The notes: generated by a model from the sequence alone, not told the origin. A stretch of 64,000 nt of DNA from an uncultured bacterium (GCA_947073515.1 CAMTMC010000003.1:35052-99051); one strand, 5' to 3'; positions 33,145 to 43,321 are shown, counted from the stretch's first letter. Numbers and translations: made by a program.

Positions 33145-35739
33145 TTATTCCACTGTGAGCTGGCCGTCCTGCACGCCTACGGTGAGGGTGGCCCCCGCCT
33201 CCACCTGGCCGGCGATGATCTTTCTGCCAATCAGCGTCTCCACCGTGTGTTGGAGGTACCGGCGCAGGGGCCGGGCGCCGTAGACGGGGTCGTAGGCCGC
33301 TTCGATGATGAGCTCTTTGGCCTCCCCGGTGAGCGCCACGGTGAGCTGCCGGTCCGCCAGCCTCCGGTTCAGGTCCGCCGTCAGCAGGTCGATGATATGG
33401 GTGATGTTCCCCTTGGTCAGAGGCTTGTAGAACACAATCTCGTCCAGCCGGTTGAGGAACTCCGGGCGGAAGGACCGCTTCAGCAGCTCATCCACCTGGG
33501 CCCGTGCCCCCTCTGAGATCTCCCCATCCGGCCCGATGCCGTCCAGCAGGAACTGGCTGCCCAGGTTGGAGGTGAGGATAATAATGGTGTTCTTAAAGTC
33601 CACTGTCCGGCCCTGACTGTCTGTAATACGACCATCGTCCAATACCTGGAGTAATACGTTGAACACGTCCGGGTGGGCCTTCTCCACCTCGTCAAAGAGG
33701 ATGACGGAGTAGGGCTTTCTCCTCACCGCCTCGGTGAGCTGTCCCCCTTCCTCGTAACCCACATAACCCGGAGGGGCCCCGATGAGCCGGGAGACAGAGA
33801 ACTTCTCCATATACTCGCTCATGTCGATACGGACCAGGTTGCGCTCAGAGTCAAACAGGGCCTCGGCCAGAGTCTTGGCCAGCTCGGTCTTGCCCACGCC
33901 GGTGGGGCCCAGGAACAGGAAGGAGCCAATGGGCTTGTCCGGGTCGGCGATACCCGCCCGGGAGCGGAGGATGGCCTCGCTCACCAGCCGGACGGCCTCG
34001 TCCTGGCCCACCACCCGCTTGTGGAGGATGTCCTCCAGGTGGAGCAGCTTCTCCCGCTCCCCCTCCATGAGGCGGGCCACCGGGATACCTGTCCACCGTT
34101 CAATAATCCGGGCGATCTCCTCCTCGGTCACCTTGTCCCGGAGGAGGGACCGGGCCCGGCCCTGGCTGGCCGCCGCCTCCGACTCCTCCAGGGCCTGTTT
34201 CAGCCCGGGGATCTTGCCATATTGCAGCTCGGCGGCCCGCTCCAGGTCGTACTCCCGCTGTGCCTTTTCTAGGGCGGCGTTGGCCGCCTCCAAATCCTCC
34301 CGGAGCTTCTGTACCCTGCCGATGGCCCCTTTCTCATTGTCCCATTGGGCCTTCTTGGCGTTAAACTCGTCCCGCATATCGGACAGCTCCCGCTGAATCT
34401 CCGCCAGATGCTCCTGGGACAGCTTGTCGGTCTCCTTTTTCAGGGCTGCCTCCTCAATCTCATGCTGGATAATTTTCCGCTGGATCACATCCAGCTCGGT
34501 GGGCATGGAGTCCATCTCCGTGCGGATCATGGCGCAGGCCTCGTCCACCAGGTCGATGGCCTTGTCGGGGAGGAAGCGGTCGGAGATATACCGGTTGCTG
34601 AGGGTGGCCGCGGCGATGAGGGCCCCGTCCTGGATCTTCACCCCGTGGAAGACCTCATACCGCTCCTTCAAGCCCCGAAGGATGGCGATGGCGTCCTCCA
34701 CCGTGGGCTCGCTCACCAGCACAGGCTGGAAGCGCCGCTCCAGGGCGGCGTCCTTCTCAATGTACTGGCGGTACTCGTTGAGGGTGGTGGCCCCGATGCA
34801 GTGCAGCTCCCCCCGGGCCAGCAGGGGTTTCAGCAGGTTTCCGGCGTCCATAGACCCCTCGGTCTTGCCGGCCCCCACGATGGTGTGGAGCTCGTCGATG
34901 AAGAGGATGATCCTCCCCTCCGACTTTTTCACCTCGTTGAGGACGGCCTTCAGCCGCTCCTCAAACTCCCCCCGGTACTTGGCCCCGGCGATGAGGGCGC
35001 CCATGTCCAGGGAGAAGATGGTCTTGTCTTTCAGGGAGGCAGGCACATCCCCCTTGACGATCCGCTGGGCCAGCCCCTCGGCGATGGCCGTCTTGCCCAC
35101 GCCGGGCTCCCCGATCAGAACCGGGTTGTTCTTGGTCTTGCGGCTGAGGATACGGATGACGTTGCGGATCTCGTCGTCCCGGCCGATCACTGGGTCCAGC
35201 TTGTTGTGGCGGGCCTGGTCCACCAGGTCAGAGCCGTATTTTTTCAGGGCGTTGTAGGTCTCCTCCGGGTTGTCGGAGGTAACCCGCTGGTTGCCCCGCA
35301 CCTGGGCCAGGGCCTGGAGGACCCCCTCCTTGGTCAAATTATAGGTCCGGAACAGCTCCTTCAGGGCGGCGTTGGGGTGCGCCACCAGGCCCAGCAGGAT
35401 GTGCTCCACCGAGATATACTCATCCTTCATAGCCTGGGCCTCCTGTCCGGCGGCCTGGAGGGCTTTGTCCACATCCTGTGCGACATACACCTTGCCGCTC
35501 TCCCGGCCGGAGCCCGACACCTTGGGCAGCTTGTCCACCCCCGCGCCCACCGCCGCCTCAAAGCTGGGGACAGTCATCCCCATGGCGGTGAGGAGCTGGG
35601 GGATAAAGCCCTCGTTGTCCCCCACCAGGGCCAGCAGCAGATGGAGCTGCTCGATCTGCTGGTTGCCGTGCTCCAGGGCGATATCCTGGGCCCCCTGGAT
35701 GGCGGTCAGGGATTTTTGGGTAAATTGGTTCCTGTTCAT
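33145..35739 (-). CDS. clpB: ATP-dependent chaperone ClpB
   Basis: 864 residues, full length. N-domain ([20 protein letters not shown]), first AAA domain with GEPGVGKT, a coiled-coil M domain (about 400-520), second AAA domain with [14 protein letters not shown], and the C-terminal small domain. It disaggregates proteins with DnaK. ATG at 35739 has AAGGAG eight bases upstream. A CIRCE operator lies about 90 bases upstream, so HrcA probably represses it. Confidence 0.96.
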   Translation of the reverse strand: MNRNQFTQKSLTAIQGAQDIALEHGNQQIEQLHLLLALVGDNEGFIPQLLTAMGMTVPSFEAAVGAGVDKLPKVSGSGRESGKVYVAQDVDKALQAAGQEAQAMKDEYISVEHILLGLVAHPNAALKELFRTYNLTKEGVLQALAQVRGNQRVTSDNPEETYNALKKYGSDLVDQARHNKLDPVIGRDDEIRNVIRILSRKTKNNPVLIGEPGVGKTAIAEGLAQRIVKGDVPASLKDKTIFSLDMGALIAGAKYRGEFEERLKAVLNEVKKSEGRIILFIDELHTIVGAGKTEGSMDAGNLLKPLLARGELHCIGATTLNEYRQYIEKDAALERRFQPVLVSEPTVEDAIAILRGLKERYEVFHGVKIQDGALIAAATLSNRYISDRFLPDKAIDLVDEACAMIRTEMDSMPTELDVIQRKIIQHEIEEAALKKETDKLSQEHLAEIQRELSDMRDEFNAKKAQWDNEKGAIGRVQKLREDLEAANAALEKAQREYDLERAAELQYGKIPGLKQALEESEAAASQGRARSLLRDKVTEEEIARIIERWTGIPVARLMEGEREKLLHLEDILHKRVVGQDEAVRLVSEAILRSRAGIADPDKPIGSFLFLGPTGVGKTELAKTLAEALFDSERNLVRIDMSEYMEKFSVSRLIGAPPGYVGYEEGGQLTEAVRRKPYSVILFDEVEKAHPDVFNVLLQVLDDGRITDSQGRTVDFKNTIIILTSNLGSQFLLDGIGPDGEISEGARAQVDELLKRSFRPEFLNRLDEIVFYKPLTKGNITHIIDLLTADLNRRLADRQLTVALTGEAKELIIEAAYDPVYGARPLRRYLQHTVETLIGRKIIAGQVEAGATLTVGVQDGQLTVE

Positions 35740-35781
35740 CGCTCGTTCTCCTTTCATGGAACAGATTTACGGTCTGCCTTT

Positions 35782-35787
35782 AGTATA
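35782..35787 (-). promoter_or_regulatory. Possible downstream -10 element of clpB
   Basis: TATACT on the minus strand 43 bases before the start codon, but no good -35 at the right spacing. A second, weaker start site is possible. Confidence 0.3.
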
Positions 35788-35827
35788 GGGCCCAGGGGCG
35801 GGGAATTCATGAACAGAGTGTGAATTT

Positions 35828-35854
35828 TTAGCACTCATTATGTGAGAGTGCTAA
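35828..35854. promoter_or_regulatory. CIRCE operator (HrcA site)
   Basis: Exact TTAGCACTC-N9-GAGTGCTAA. HrcA repressor sites have this form. Confidence 0.95.
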
Positions 35855-35865
35855 TTCGGGGCCAA
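35837..35865 (-). promoter_or_regulatory. clpB promoter overlapping CIRCE
   Basis: TTGGCC, 17 bases, CATAAT on the minus strand. The -10 is the spacer of the CIRCE dyad, so HrcA binding would block polymerase directly. Confidence 0.65.
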
Positions 35866-35870
35866 ACGAA

Positions 35871-35895
35871 GTCCCCGGACGCTCCGTCCGGGGAC
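35871..35895 (-). terminator. Hairpin terminator after the glycosyltransferase-CsaB gene
   Basis: GTCCCCGGAC and its exact complement around a 5-base loop, six bases past the stop. The T tract on the minus strand is weak (TTCGTTTGG). Confidence 0.55.
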
Positions 35896-35900
35896 TCACG

Positions 35901-38114
35901 CTATTTTTTATACCGCTCCAGCATTTCCATCAGCAGCCGCTCGTTCTCCCGGGCGGCCTGGGCCAGCTGGCCGGATTTCTCCTGGAGGCGGACCAGAACC
36001 CCATCGTAGTCCGCCATCAGGCGATCCGCCTGGCGGATGGCCTCATCCCCGTCGAAGGACTCCACGTGCCCGGCGGCGGGCAGCTCCAGCTCCTCCAGAT
36101 AGCTGGCCACCTTGGGGTCGTACACCAGCCCCATGGCGGGCACCGCCATCCGGGCGGCGAAGATCAGGGTGTGCAGCCGCATGGCCAGGCACAGCCTCGC
36201 CTGTCCCAGCACCCCCATCAGTTCCCGGGGGGTGCAGTGGGCGCCCAGCACAAAGGACGGCTCCTCCATCAGCGCCTGAACCCGCCGGGTGGCCCCCCGG
36301 TCCTTGGCCGGCTGCATCAGCAGGAACAGCACCTCCATCCCATAGGTCCGGCGGAGGTGGTCGCACAGCCGGGCCAGCTCCCCGTCAAAGCCGCCGGTGT
36401 CCCGCCATTCCCGGACAGACACCGCCACAAAGGGACGTCCCTCCCCCAGGCCGGCGGAACGGAGCAGCTCCAGGCACCGGCCCTTCTCCGCCGGCACCAG
36501 GTGGAACACCGGGTCGGCGGTGACGTGGATGTCCGCCCGCCGGACGCCCATCTCCTCCAGCTCCCGGGCGGAGCTGTGATCCCGGAGGGTGACCAGGGCG
36601 GCCCGCTCCACCACCCGCTTCACCCGGCGGCGGTTGGCGGGCCGGCGCACCGGGCCGATGCCGTTGGCGTAGAGCATCACCGGCTTGCCCAGCAGCTGGG
36701 CGCACCGGATCACCGACAGGTAGTACAGCAGGGAGCGGGTGGAGGTGGTATCCTGAAGCAGGCTCCCCCCGCCGGACAGCAGGGCGTCCCCCCGGCGCAG
36801 GGCGGAAAATACCCGCAGGAACTGGAACCGGGGGATGGCCTCCAGGCCGTACTGCCGCCGGGTGCGGTCCGGGTCGTTGGACAGGGCGGTGACGGACACC
36901 TCGGCGCTGGTGTCGTGGATGGCCTGCTGGATGGACTCCAGAATGGCGTCGTCTCCGGCGTTATCGAAGCCGTAGTAACCGCTCATCACCACCCGGTATT
37001 TCTTCCGCCGCACCTGGCCATAGACAGACAGGCAGTCCGCCGCCATGCGGCGCACCGAGTAGTAATCAAAAATCACCTGGCGGCCATAGGCCCCCAGCTC
37101 CTCCTTCTCCTCCCGGGAGAGGCGGAGGGCGGCAATTACATCGGCCAGCAGCCTCTCCGTGGTGGACATAGGCAGGCCCCGGCAGCAGAAGTTCCCCGCC
37201 TGGGCCTCGGCCAGCTTGTCCGGGCCAAAGAGGCCCTGGTATCCCTCGTTCCCCGCCACAATGACGGGTTTCCCGGCGGACATGGCCTCCAGCGCCGCCC
37301 GGGACACCCCCACGAAGACGTCCCCCGCCGCCACAATCTGGTTGATGTCAGTGCGGGGGCCGGTCATGGTGACGCACCGCCGGCCCAGCTTGGCGTTAAC
37401 CTCCTCCGCCCGGGCCTTCAGCCTGTCAAACACATTGCCCCCACCGGCGATGAGCAGCTGAACGCCGGGGATTTCCTGCTCCAGCCGGGGGGCGATCTGG
37501 ATCAGCTGATCCGCCACCAGCGCCCGGTCCTCGTCCATCCGGCTGACATAGGATAACACGGGCTTCGACCGGTCCAGGCCAAACTCGTCCGCCACTTCCG
37601 CCCCGGTGAGGGCGGGGGAGAATTTATCTGTGTCGATGCCGTTGATGGTGACGGTGATGTGCCCGGCGGGCAGTCCGTACTCCCGGATGAGGTAGGCCTT
37701 GATGTCCTCCGACACCGCCACCGTCCGCTCGCCCCAGTTGGTAAGGTAGCGCAGCGCGCCCCGGGTATCAAAGACCCAGTGGGCGGTGGTAACGAAGGGC
37801 ACCTTCATCCGGCCGCACAGCATCCCGCACAGAAAGGCCGGGATGCGGGCGTGGGCATGGACCACGTCGGGCCGCTCCCGGCGGATAACCCCCCACAAAA
37901 CCCCCATCGCCCGGTACATCGCCCCCAGGCTGCGCTGATGCAGCGGGGCCTGGATGTGGCGGATCCCCGCCCGCTCCACCTCCCGGACATAGACGCCGCC
38001 GTTGGAGACGATCAGCACCTGATGGCCCTGGGCGTTCAGTTCCTTGGCCAGCTCCACAATATGGGTCTCCGCCCCGCCGATGCCCAGCCCCATGGTGGCC
38101 ATCAAAATTCTCAT
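35901..38114 (-). CDS. Fusion of GT4 glycosyltransferase and CsaB-type polysaccharide pyruvyl transferase
   Basis: 737 residues, two enzymes in one chain. Residues 1-370 are a GT4 glycosyltransferase (MRILMATMGLGIGGAETHIV, DVFVGVSRAALEAMSAGKPV). Residues 375-737 are a polysaccharide pyruvyl transferase (YRVVMSGYYGFDNAGDDAIL, MRLHTLIFAARMAVPAMG). CsaB puts a ketal pyruvate on wall-polymer sugars so that SLH domains can bind. ATG at 38114 follows GAGGAGGG. Last gene of a six-gene envelope operon; an SLH protein is encoded just beyond the other end. The fusion may couple sugar addition to pyruvylation. Confidence 0.92.
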   Translation of the reverse strand: MRILMATMGLGIGGAETHIVELAKELNAQGHQVLIVSNGGVYVREVERAGIRHIQAPLHQRSLGAMYRAMGVLWGVIRRERPDVVHAHARIPAFLCGMLCGRMKVPFVTTAHWVFDTRGALRYLTNWGERTVAVSEDIKAYLIREYGLPAGHITVTINGIDTDKFSPALTGAEVADEFGLDRSKPVLSYVSRMDEDRALVADQLIQIAPRLEQEIPGVQLLIAGGGNVFDRLKARAEEVNAKLGRRCVTMTGPRTDINQIVAAGDVFVGVSRAALEAMSAGKPVIVAGNEGYQGLFGPDKLAEAQAGNFCCRGLPMSTTERLLADVIAALRLSREEKEELGAYGRQVIFDYYSVRRMAADCLSVYGQVRRKKYRVVMSGYYGFDNAGDDAILESIQQAIHDTSAEVSVTALSNDPDRTRRQYGLEAIPRFQFLRVFSALRRGDALLSGGGSLLQDTTSTRSLLYYLSVIRCAQLLGKPVMLYANGIGPVRRPANRRRVKRVVERAALVTLRDHSSARELEEMGVRRADIHVTADPVFHLVPAEKGRCLELLRSAGLGEGRPFVAVSVREWRDTGGFDGELARLCDHLRRTYGMEVLFLLMQPAKDRGATRRVQALMEEPSFVLGAHCTPRELMGVLGQARLCLAMRLHTLIFAARMAVPAMGLVYDPKVASYLEELELPAAGHVESFDGDEAIRQADRLMADYDGVLVRLQEKSGQLAQAARENERLLMEMLERYKK

Positions 38115-38196
38115 AGGCTCCCTCCTCGCCTGTTCAAGGGAACGCCGCGCGGACCGCCCTAAGGGAGCCGCGCGGCAGGTTTTTGCCACTTGTGTC

Positions 38197-38691
38197 TCAG
38201 AAAATACGGGTCACAGTGCCCTCAAACTCAGCGTACTTGGTGTAATAGGTCCGGGCGGCGTTGACGCCCAGGTCGTATACCCGGTTGATGGTGTAGCCGC
38301 CCCCCTCGCTCACCAGGCCCTTGCCCTCCACCGTGAGCAGCAGGTTGAAGCAGTCCTCCACCGGGGCCAGCGCCATGGTGCCGTCGTCAAACTCCGCCAG
38401 CTCGCTGCCGGGGAGCACCTCGATCTGGGTCACCCGGCCCAGGGGGCCGCCGCTCTCATAGACCTTATCATAGAGCTGGTCCTCCACCTGGATGGCGTTC
38501 TGGACATAGCCCGGCACCCCCTCTACCAGCACCTGGAACGCAATGGTCTCCTCCACCACACTGGTCCCAGTGTGGGTCTGGTTGCTCTTTACATACAGGG
38601 CGGCGGCCATCACCGCCACCACCGCTACCACCAGCACGTCAATGACGCTGATCTTGCCGAACAGCCGGCCATTGTTGTCTATAATTTTCAT
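38197..38691 (-). CDS. DUF4330 family membrane-anchored protein (second copy)
   Basis: 164 residues. A short cytoplasmic start with GRLFGKISVIDVLVVAVVAV forming one membrane helix (about 15-35), then an external beta-rich domain (AFQVLVEGVPGYVQNAIQVE). It matches the DUF4330 pattern. Function unknown. It overlaps the first copy by four bases, and both sit inside a wall-polymer operon, so a role in polymer export or assembly is likely. Confidence 0.75.
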   Translation of the reverse strand: MKIIDNNGRLFGKISVIDVLVVAVVAVMAAALYVKSNQTHTGTSVVEETIAFQVLVEGVPGYVQNAIQVEDQLYDKVYESGGPLGRVTQIEVLPGSELAEFDDGTMALAPVEDCFNLLLTVEGKGLVSEGGGYTINRVYDLGVNAARTYYTKYAEFEGTVTRIF

Positions 38692-39191
38692 GCCAGACCC
38701 TCCCGTTTAATGGCCACCACCGGGCCGCTGGCCATATAGCCCTGGCCCTTGATGTAGGTGACCTCGCCAATCCGCAGGGCAAAGCCCCCGTCCAGCACAA
38801 TCCCCTTATCGCTCTCGCCGCAGGGGGACTGGACGGTGACCAGGATATCCTCATACCCCTCAATTTTGGCCTGGACATACTGCCGGCCCTTGTGATCCAG
38901 CACTTTGGTCTCAGCGGGCACCGGCGTGGCGGACACCACCGTGCCCAGCTCAAAATTCTTCACGTTGTCCACCAGCTTGTCCCCCGGCTTGACCAGCTGG
39001 CCGCTGCCCTCCGGCCAGGCCAGGAAACGGACGGTGTACTCCACGGTGGAGGGGACGGCGCTCTGGGCGGCGGGGGTGCTCCCTCTCGCCGCCATCCACA
39101 GCAGGACAGCCCCCGCCGCCAGGGCCAGCGCCAGGATGATCCCGTCAAACAGGTTCAGCCGCAGGCGGAATTTAGGCGTATTCTGTTCCAT
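38688..39191 (-). CDS. DUF4330 family membrane-anchored protein (first copy)
   Basis: 167 residues with the same plan as its downstream neighbour: RLNLFDGIILALALAAGAVL as the membrane helix, then a beta-rich domain (VEYTVRFLAWPEGSGQLVKP, KLVDNVKNFELGTVVSA). The two proteins are diverged paralogues. They may form a hetero-oligomer. Function unknown. Confidence 0.7.
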   Translation of the reverse strand: MEQNTPKFRLRLNLFDGIILALALAAGAVLLWMAARGSTPAAQSAVPSTVEYTVRFLAWPEGSGQLVKPGDKLVDNVKNFELGTVVSATPVPAETKVLDHKGRQYVQAKIEGYEDILVTVQSPCGESDKGIVLDGGFALRIGEVTYIKGQGYMASGPVVAIKREGLA

Positions 39192-39194
39192 CGT

Positions 39195-40313
39195 TCAAAC
39201 TCCTTTCACCAGGTCCAGGTAGACCTGCTCAATACCGCGGGCAAAGGCCTGCCCGGTAAATTTCTCCTGATAGATCACCCGGGCCCGGGCGCCCATCTCC
39301 TCCCGCTCCCGGGGGGAGTCCATCAGCCGCTCCATGGCCGCCGCCAGGGCGGCCGGATCCCGGCGGGGGAACAGTAGGCCGCTGGCCCCGTCCTCCACCA
39401 CCCAGGGGTTGCCCCCGTAGTCGCTGGCGATGGTGGGCAGGCCCAGGCTCATTCCCTCCAGCAGGGCCATGGAGGTGGCCTCTGTGCCGTAGGAGCAGTT
39501 GAGCTGAACATCCAGAATGTTCAGCAGGGCCGCCACATCAGATCGAAAGCCCAGCAGCCGGACCGCGCCGTCTGTCCCCGTCTCCTCCACCGCCCGGCGG
39601 ATCTCCTCCTGGAACGGGCCCGTGCCGGCCACCAAAACCCGGAAGTCCTCCCGGCCCTTCTCCTTCAGCCGCCGGGCGGCCTCCACCAGGTCCAGATGTC
39701 CCTTGTAGTCCTCCAGCCGGGCCAGAATTCCAAACACCGCCGCCCCAGCCGGGATAGACAGCTCCTCTCTCAGGGCCCGCTTGGCCTCCGGCGGAAGCTC
39801 CTCCACCGGGGCCGTCCCGTTCATCACCACTGTGATCTTCTTCGGGGAGATCCCTCCCTCGGTGAGGTTGTCCCGGGTGGCGGGGCTGACGGCAATGATC
39901 CGGTCGGCGTAGTGCTCGTTGACAAACTTGTTCACCCACCGGCCCGGGGGATATTTCAGCTTGGGCGGCACCGGGAAGGCCGAGTGCCGGCTGTACACCA
40001 CCAGCTTTCCCTCCCGCCGGGCGGCCACCCGGCCGGACAGACAGCCGTGGGTGTGGACCAGCTCGGGATCCACCTCCCGGATGAGGGCCCGCAGAGCCTT
40101 CACGTCCTCCCTGTGGTAGGAGCGGTCCGCGATGCCCTCCACCTCCCACACCCTGGCCCCGGCCTCATTCAGAGGCCCCGTCAGGGCGGAGCCCCGGGGC
40201 ACGGCTACATGGGTCTCGAACCGGTCCCGGCCGGCGAAGCGCAGATAGTTGAGGATCACCCGCCCCGCCCCGCCGATGTTGGTGTCGCTGATGACATTCA
40301 AAACTCGGATCAC
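39195..40313 (-). CDS. GT4 family glycosyltransferase
   Basis: 372 residues, GT-B fold. RVLNVISDTNIGGAGRVILN begins the acceptor domain; LNILDVQLNCSYGTEATSMA and EGMSLGLPTIASDYGG form the donor-sugar site with the conserved glutamate. It likely adds one sugar of the wall polymer from a nucleotide-sugar. It overlaps the ligase-like gene by four bases. Donor and acceptor are not predictable from sequence. Confidence 0.88.
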   Translation of the reverse strand: MIRVLNVISDTNIGGAGRVILNYLRFAGRDRFETHVAVPRGSALTGPLNEAGARVWEVEGIADRSYHREDVKALRALIREVDPELVHTHGCLSGRVAARREGKLVVYSRHSAFPVPPKLKYPPGRWVNKFVNEHYADRIIAVSPATRDNLTEGGISPKKITVVMNGTAPVEELPPEAKRALREELSIPAGAAVFGILARLEDYKGHLDLVEAARRLKEKGREDFRVLVAGTGPFQEEIRRAVEETGTDGAVRLLGFRSDVAALLNILDVQLNCSYGTEATSMALLEGMSLGLPTIASDYGGNPWVVEDGASGLLFPRRDPAALAAAMERLMDSPREREEMGARARVIYQEKFTGQAFARGIEQVYLDLVKGV

Positions 40314-41758
40314 GCCAGCAGCCTCCCCTCCGGCAGCTCTGACCGCCTGGCGGCCAGGGCGCCCAGGGCCAGGTAGGCCCAGAACAGGAACATGACCCGG
40401 TAGTTATAGAAGGAGTAATCGGTCACCGCCTGGACCATGAAGCCGCAGACACCGGCGGTGAGGGCTATCTGGAACAGGCGGCTGGTCCAGTCCCGCTCCC
40501 CGCTCAGGGCGGAGCACATCATCCGGAAGTAGACAAACAGCAACACCACAAAGACCGCCAGGGCGGCGATCCCGGCGTCACACACAATCTGCAAAAACAG
40601 GTTGTGGGAGTGGGGGGCCACGATGCCGCTGTAGCTGTAGGCCGGGTAGACCATATTAAAGGCCGCGTCCCCAGGCCCGATGCCGCACAGCCAGTAGTCC
40701 TTCAGCATCGCCAGGGTGCCCATCCAGATATACACCCGGTAGGAGGTGGAGGCATCGCCCAGATCCCCGATGCTGGTAAAGCGGGAGATGATCGTCTCCG
40801 GCAGGACGAAGTACAGGGCCACCAGGGCCACCGGCGCCAGCAGAACCAGCCTGGGGTTAAGCAGCAGGACAAAGACCATCCCGGCAAACAGCAGGCCCAG
40901 CCAGGCCCCACGGGAGAAGGTGAGGAGCATACACACGCACATCACCCCGCAGCAGCAGAAGTAATAGGCCCGGCCCCACCAGTCCCTGGCGGCCAGCAGC
41001 TTGGCCCCGCCCAGGGGGATCAGCAGGATCAGGTACTGGCCCAGCATATTGGGGTTATCCAGAGTGGACGGCACCCGGAAGCTGATGCTGGAGAACATGT
41101 CGCTGTCCACCCAGGCGGCGGACTGGTAACCCCAGCGGAAAATATACTGCAAAATGCCGTAGCAGGACACCGCCGCCCCCGCCAGCACCATCAGCGCCAG
41201 CAGGGTATCCAGCTGGCCCCGGTTCGTCACCCCGTTGTACAGCACAACTGCGAAGAGGATAAAGGCCACCGACAGCAGCCCCGGATTCAGGCTGGCGCTG
41301 AGGTTGACGGAGAACAGGGTGCCCGCCATATAGACGGCGGCGTACAGGATGATATACCGGTTGATGGGATTCCAGGCCAGCTCCAGCTCCCGGTCCCGCA
41401 CCAGGTTCAGCAGCAGGGAGCAAAAGCCGATGGCGCACAGCCCCAGCACCGCCATGGTGGGCAGAACGGGGGCCAATACCGCCGGGAACGCGCACCACAC
41501 CCAGGTCCTAGTGAATACGCTGCCTTTAAACAGCCTGTCCAGCCTCATCATCCGGTACAGCCAGCACAGCCTGCCCCGGAACCATGCCCAGAGCTTGTAG
41601 AAAATACTGCTCTGGGAGGCGGCGGGGGCCCAGCCCCCCGGATGGAGGAACCACTGGATCACCCCGCTGGCCCGCCACTGCCGCCCGCAGGCGGCGCACA
41701 GGGCCATCATGGCCTGCCAGAGGACGCTGGCGTCCAACAAGCGTTTCATCTGTTCCAT
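40310..41758 (-). CDS. O-antigen ligase / Wzy-C family polymer ligase-like membrane protein
   Basis: 482 residues, about ten to twelve membrane spans. The Wzy_C signature appears as LLTFSRGAWLGLLFAGMVF, then GIGPGDAAFNMVYP and VAPHSHNLFLQIVCDAGI in the large outer loop. Such proteins join or polymerise lipid-linked glycans; in Gram-positive anaerobes they probably attach the secondary wall polymer. The N-terminal 80 residues are cytoplasmic and tryptophan-rich. It sits between murJ and the glycosyltransferase. Confidence 0.85.
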   Translation of the reverse strand: MEQMKRLLDASVLWQAMMALCAACGRQWRASGVIQWFLHPGGWAPAASQSSIFYKLWAWFRGRLCWLYRMMRLDRLFKGSVFTRTWVWCAFPAVLAPVLPTMAVLGLCAIGFCSLLLNLVRDRELELAWNPINRYIILYAAVYMAGTLFSVNLSASLNPGLLSVAFILFAVVLYNGVTNRGQLDTLLALMVLAGAAVSCYGILQYIFRWGYQSAAWVDSDMFSSISFRVPSTLDNPNMLGQYLILLIPLGGAKLLAARDWWGRAYYFCCCGVMCVCMLLTFSRGAWLGLLFAGMVFVLLLNPRLVLLAPVALVALYFVLPETIISRFTSIGDLGDASTSYRVYIWMGTLAMLKDYWLCGIGPGDAAFNMVYPAYSYSGIVAPHSHNLFLQIVCDAGIAALAVFVVLLFVYFRMMCSALSGERDWTSRLFQIALTAGVCGFMVQAVTDYSFYNYRVMFLFWAYLALGALAARRSELPEGRLLA

Positions 41759-41761
41759 AGC

Positions 41762-43321
41762 TCAACCTCGCTTTTGCTTCTTTACCAGGGAGAGGGCCAG
41801 TCTGGCCTCCCCCAGCCCCAGGAAAAACGTCAGCAGAAAATACACCGCCGCCCCCAGCCCGGCGCACAGGGCCAGGGAGAGCAGCTCCCCCGCCTTCCCC
41901 GCCGGCAGCCAGCCGGACAGCCCGCTCTGTGCCGCCCAGGCGCACAGGCCCATGGCCGCCGCGGACAGGGCCATTTTCGCCAGGTCCAGCAGCATCCCCC
42001 GGTCCAGCACCCCCTGGCCCCGCCGCTCCATGGGCAGCAGCAGGAGCAGGGCGTACACCGTGGAGGAGACCGTGGAGGAGATTGCCAGCCCGGCCACCCC
42101 AAAGGGCTCCGCCAGCACCTGGCACAGGGCGATGTTCACCCCGATGGAGGCCGCGCCGGCCGCCAACGGCCCCCGCCCGTCCTGACGGGCGAAGCAGGCC
42201 CGGCTGAGGATGTTCTGCACCCCGTACCCCGCCATCCCCAGGGACATCCAGGCCAGGGCGGAGGAGGTAATCTCCACGGCGAAGCGGTCAAAGATCCCGC
42301 CCCCGTATATAAGGGACACCAGGGGCCGGGACACCACCATCAGCCCCGCCGACATGGGCAGGACGAAAAACAGGCTGGTATGGACCGTCTGGCGGATGGT
42401 ATCCTGAAACTCCCCCTCCCTGCCCCCGGCGGTGAGCCGGGAGAGCCGGGGAAAGATGACGTTGGTGATCGACAGGATAAAGGTGCCCGCAATGACCAGG
42501 TACAGGTTGGAGGCGTACTCCAGGGCCGACACCCCCGCCCCGTCGTACAGCCGGGAGCCGAACCGGGCGTTGATGGCCAGGGTGATGGGCTGCACCCAGG
42601 TGGCCACCATCACCGGGCCCATCAGGGCGAAGACCTTTTTCATCCCCTCCGACCGGAGGGCCAGGCCGGGCCTGAGCCGGCAGTCCAGCCTTCTCAGCGG
42701 CGGGAGCTGAACCGCCCCCTGGAGGAACCAGCCCAGCAGATAGGCCCCCGCCAGGCCATAGATCCCAAGCTGTCCGTCCAGGGTGAAAAAGTAGGCGATG
42801 ATCACCAGGTTGGACACGGCGGACATCAGGGCGGGGGCGGTGAAGTGGTCCTGGGCCTGGAGGATCCCCACCAGGGAGAAGGCCGCCCCGGAGAACAGCA
42901 CCGTGGGGAACATCACCCGGGTCAGGGAGACGGCCAGAGCGGTGGTCTGGGGGTCGGCGTAGTCGGCGAAGAGGGCCACCAGGGGCTGGGGGCAGAGCAT
43001 CCCCGCCACCGTCACCCCGCCGGTGAGCAGGGCCATGGCGGTGAGGAACTGGCCGGCGAACGCCAGGGCCTCCTTCCGTCCTCGCTTCTCCAGGTACTCG
43101 CTGAACACCGGGATAAAGCAGGCGGCGATGGCCGAGGCGAAGATGGCGTCAAAGAACACCCGGGGGATGCGGCTGGCGGTAAAAAAGGCGTTGGCCTCCA
43201 TGCCGGTGCTGTAGTGGACGGCCAGCAGCCGGTCCCGGTACAGGCCCAGCGCCTTGCCCAGCAGGGTGATGACCATCACTAGGCTGATGGTTTTGGCGGC
43301 GTTGTCCCGCTTCTGCTCCAG
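41762..43321 (-). CDS. murJ: MurJ/MviN-type lipid II or polysaccharide flippase, probable CTG start
   Basis: 519 residues if started at the CTG (43321), with 14 predicted membrane spans. EQKRDNAAKTISLVMVITLL and GLYRDRLLAVHYSTGMEANAF are typical of MurJ, which flips lipid-linked precursors. A TTG 11 codons earlier (43354) lies about five bases after the expected transcript start with no ribosome site, whereas the CTG follows GGAGGGGG at good spacing and matches where homologues begin (MEQKR). First gene of the envelope operon, so it may serve the wall polymer as well as lipid II. Confidence 0.88.
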   Translation of the reverse strand: MEQKRDNAAKTISLVMVITLLGKALGLYRDRLLAVHYSTGMEANAFFTASRIPRVFFDAIFASAIAACFIPVFSEYLEKRGRKEALAFAGQFLTAMALLTGGVTVAGMLCPQPLVALFADYADPQTTALAVSLTRVMFPTVLFSGAAFSLVGILQAQDHFTAPALMSAVSNLVIIAYFFTLDGQLGIYGLAGAYLLGWFLQGAVQLPPLRRLDCRLRPGLALRSEGMKKVFALMGPVMVATWVQPITLAINARFGSRLYDGAGVSALEYASNLYLVIAGTFILSITNVIFPRLSRLTAGGREGEFQDTIRQTVHTSLFFVLPMSAGLMVVSRPLVSLIYGGGIFDRFAVEITSSALAWMSLGMAGYGVQNILSRACFARQDGRGPLAAGAASIGVNIALCQVLAEPFGVAGLAISSTVSSTVYALLLLLPMERRGQGVLDRGMLLDLAKMALSAAAMGLCAWAAQSGLSGWLPAGKAGELLSLALCAGLGAAVYFLLTFFLGLGEARLALSLVKKQKRG

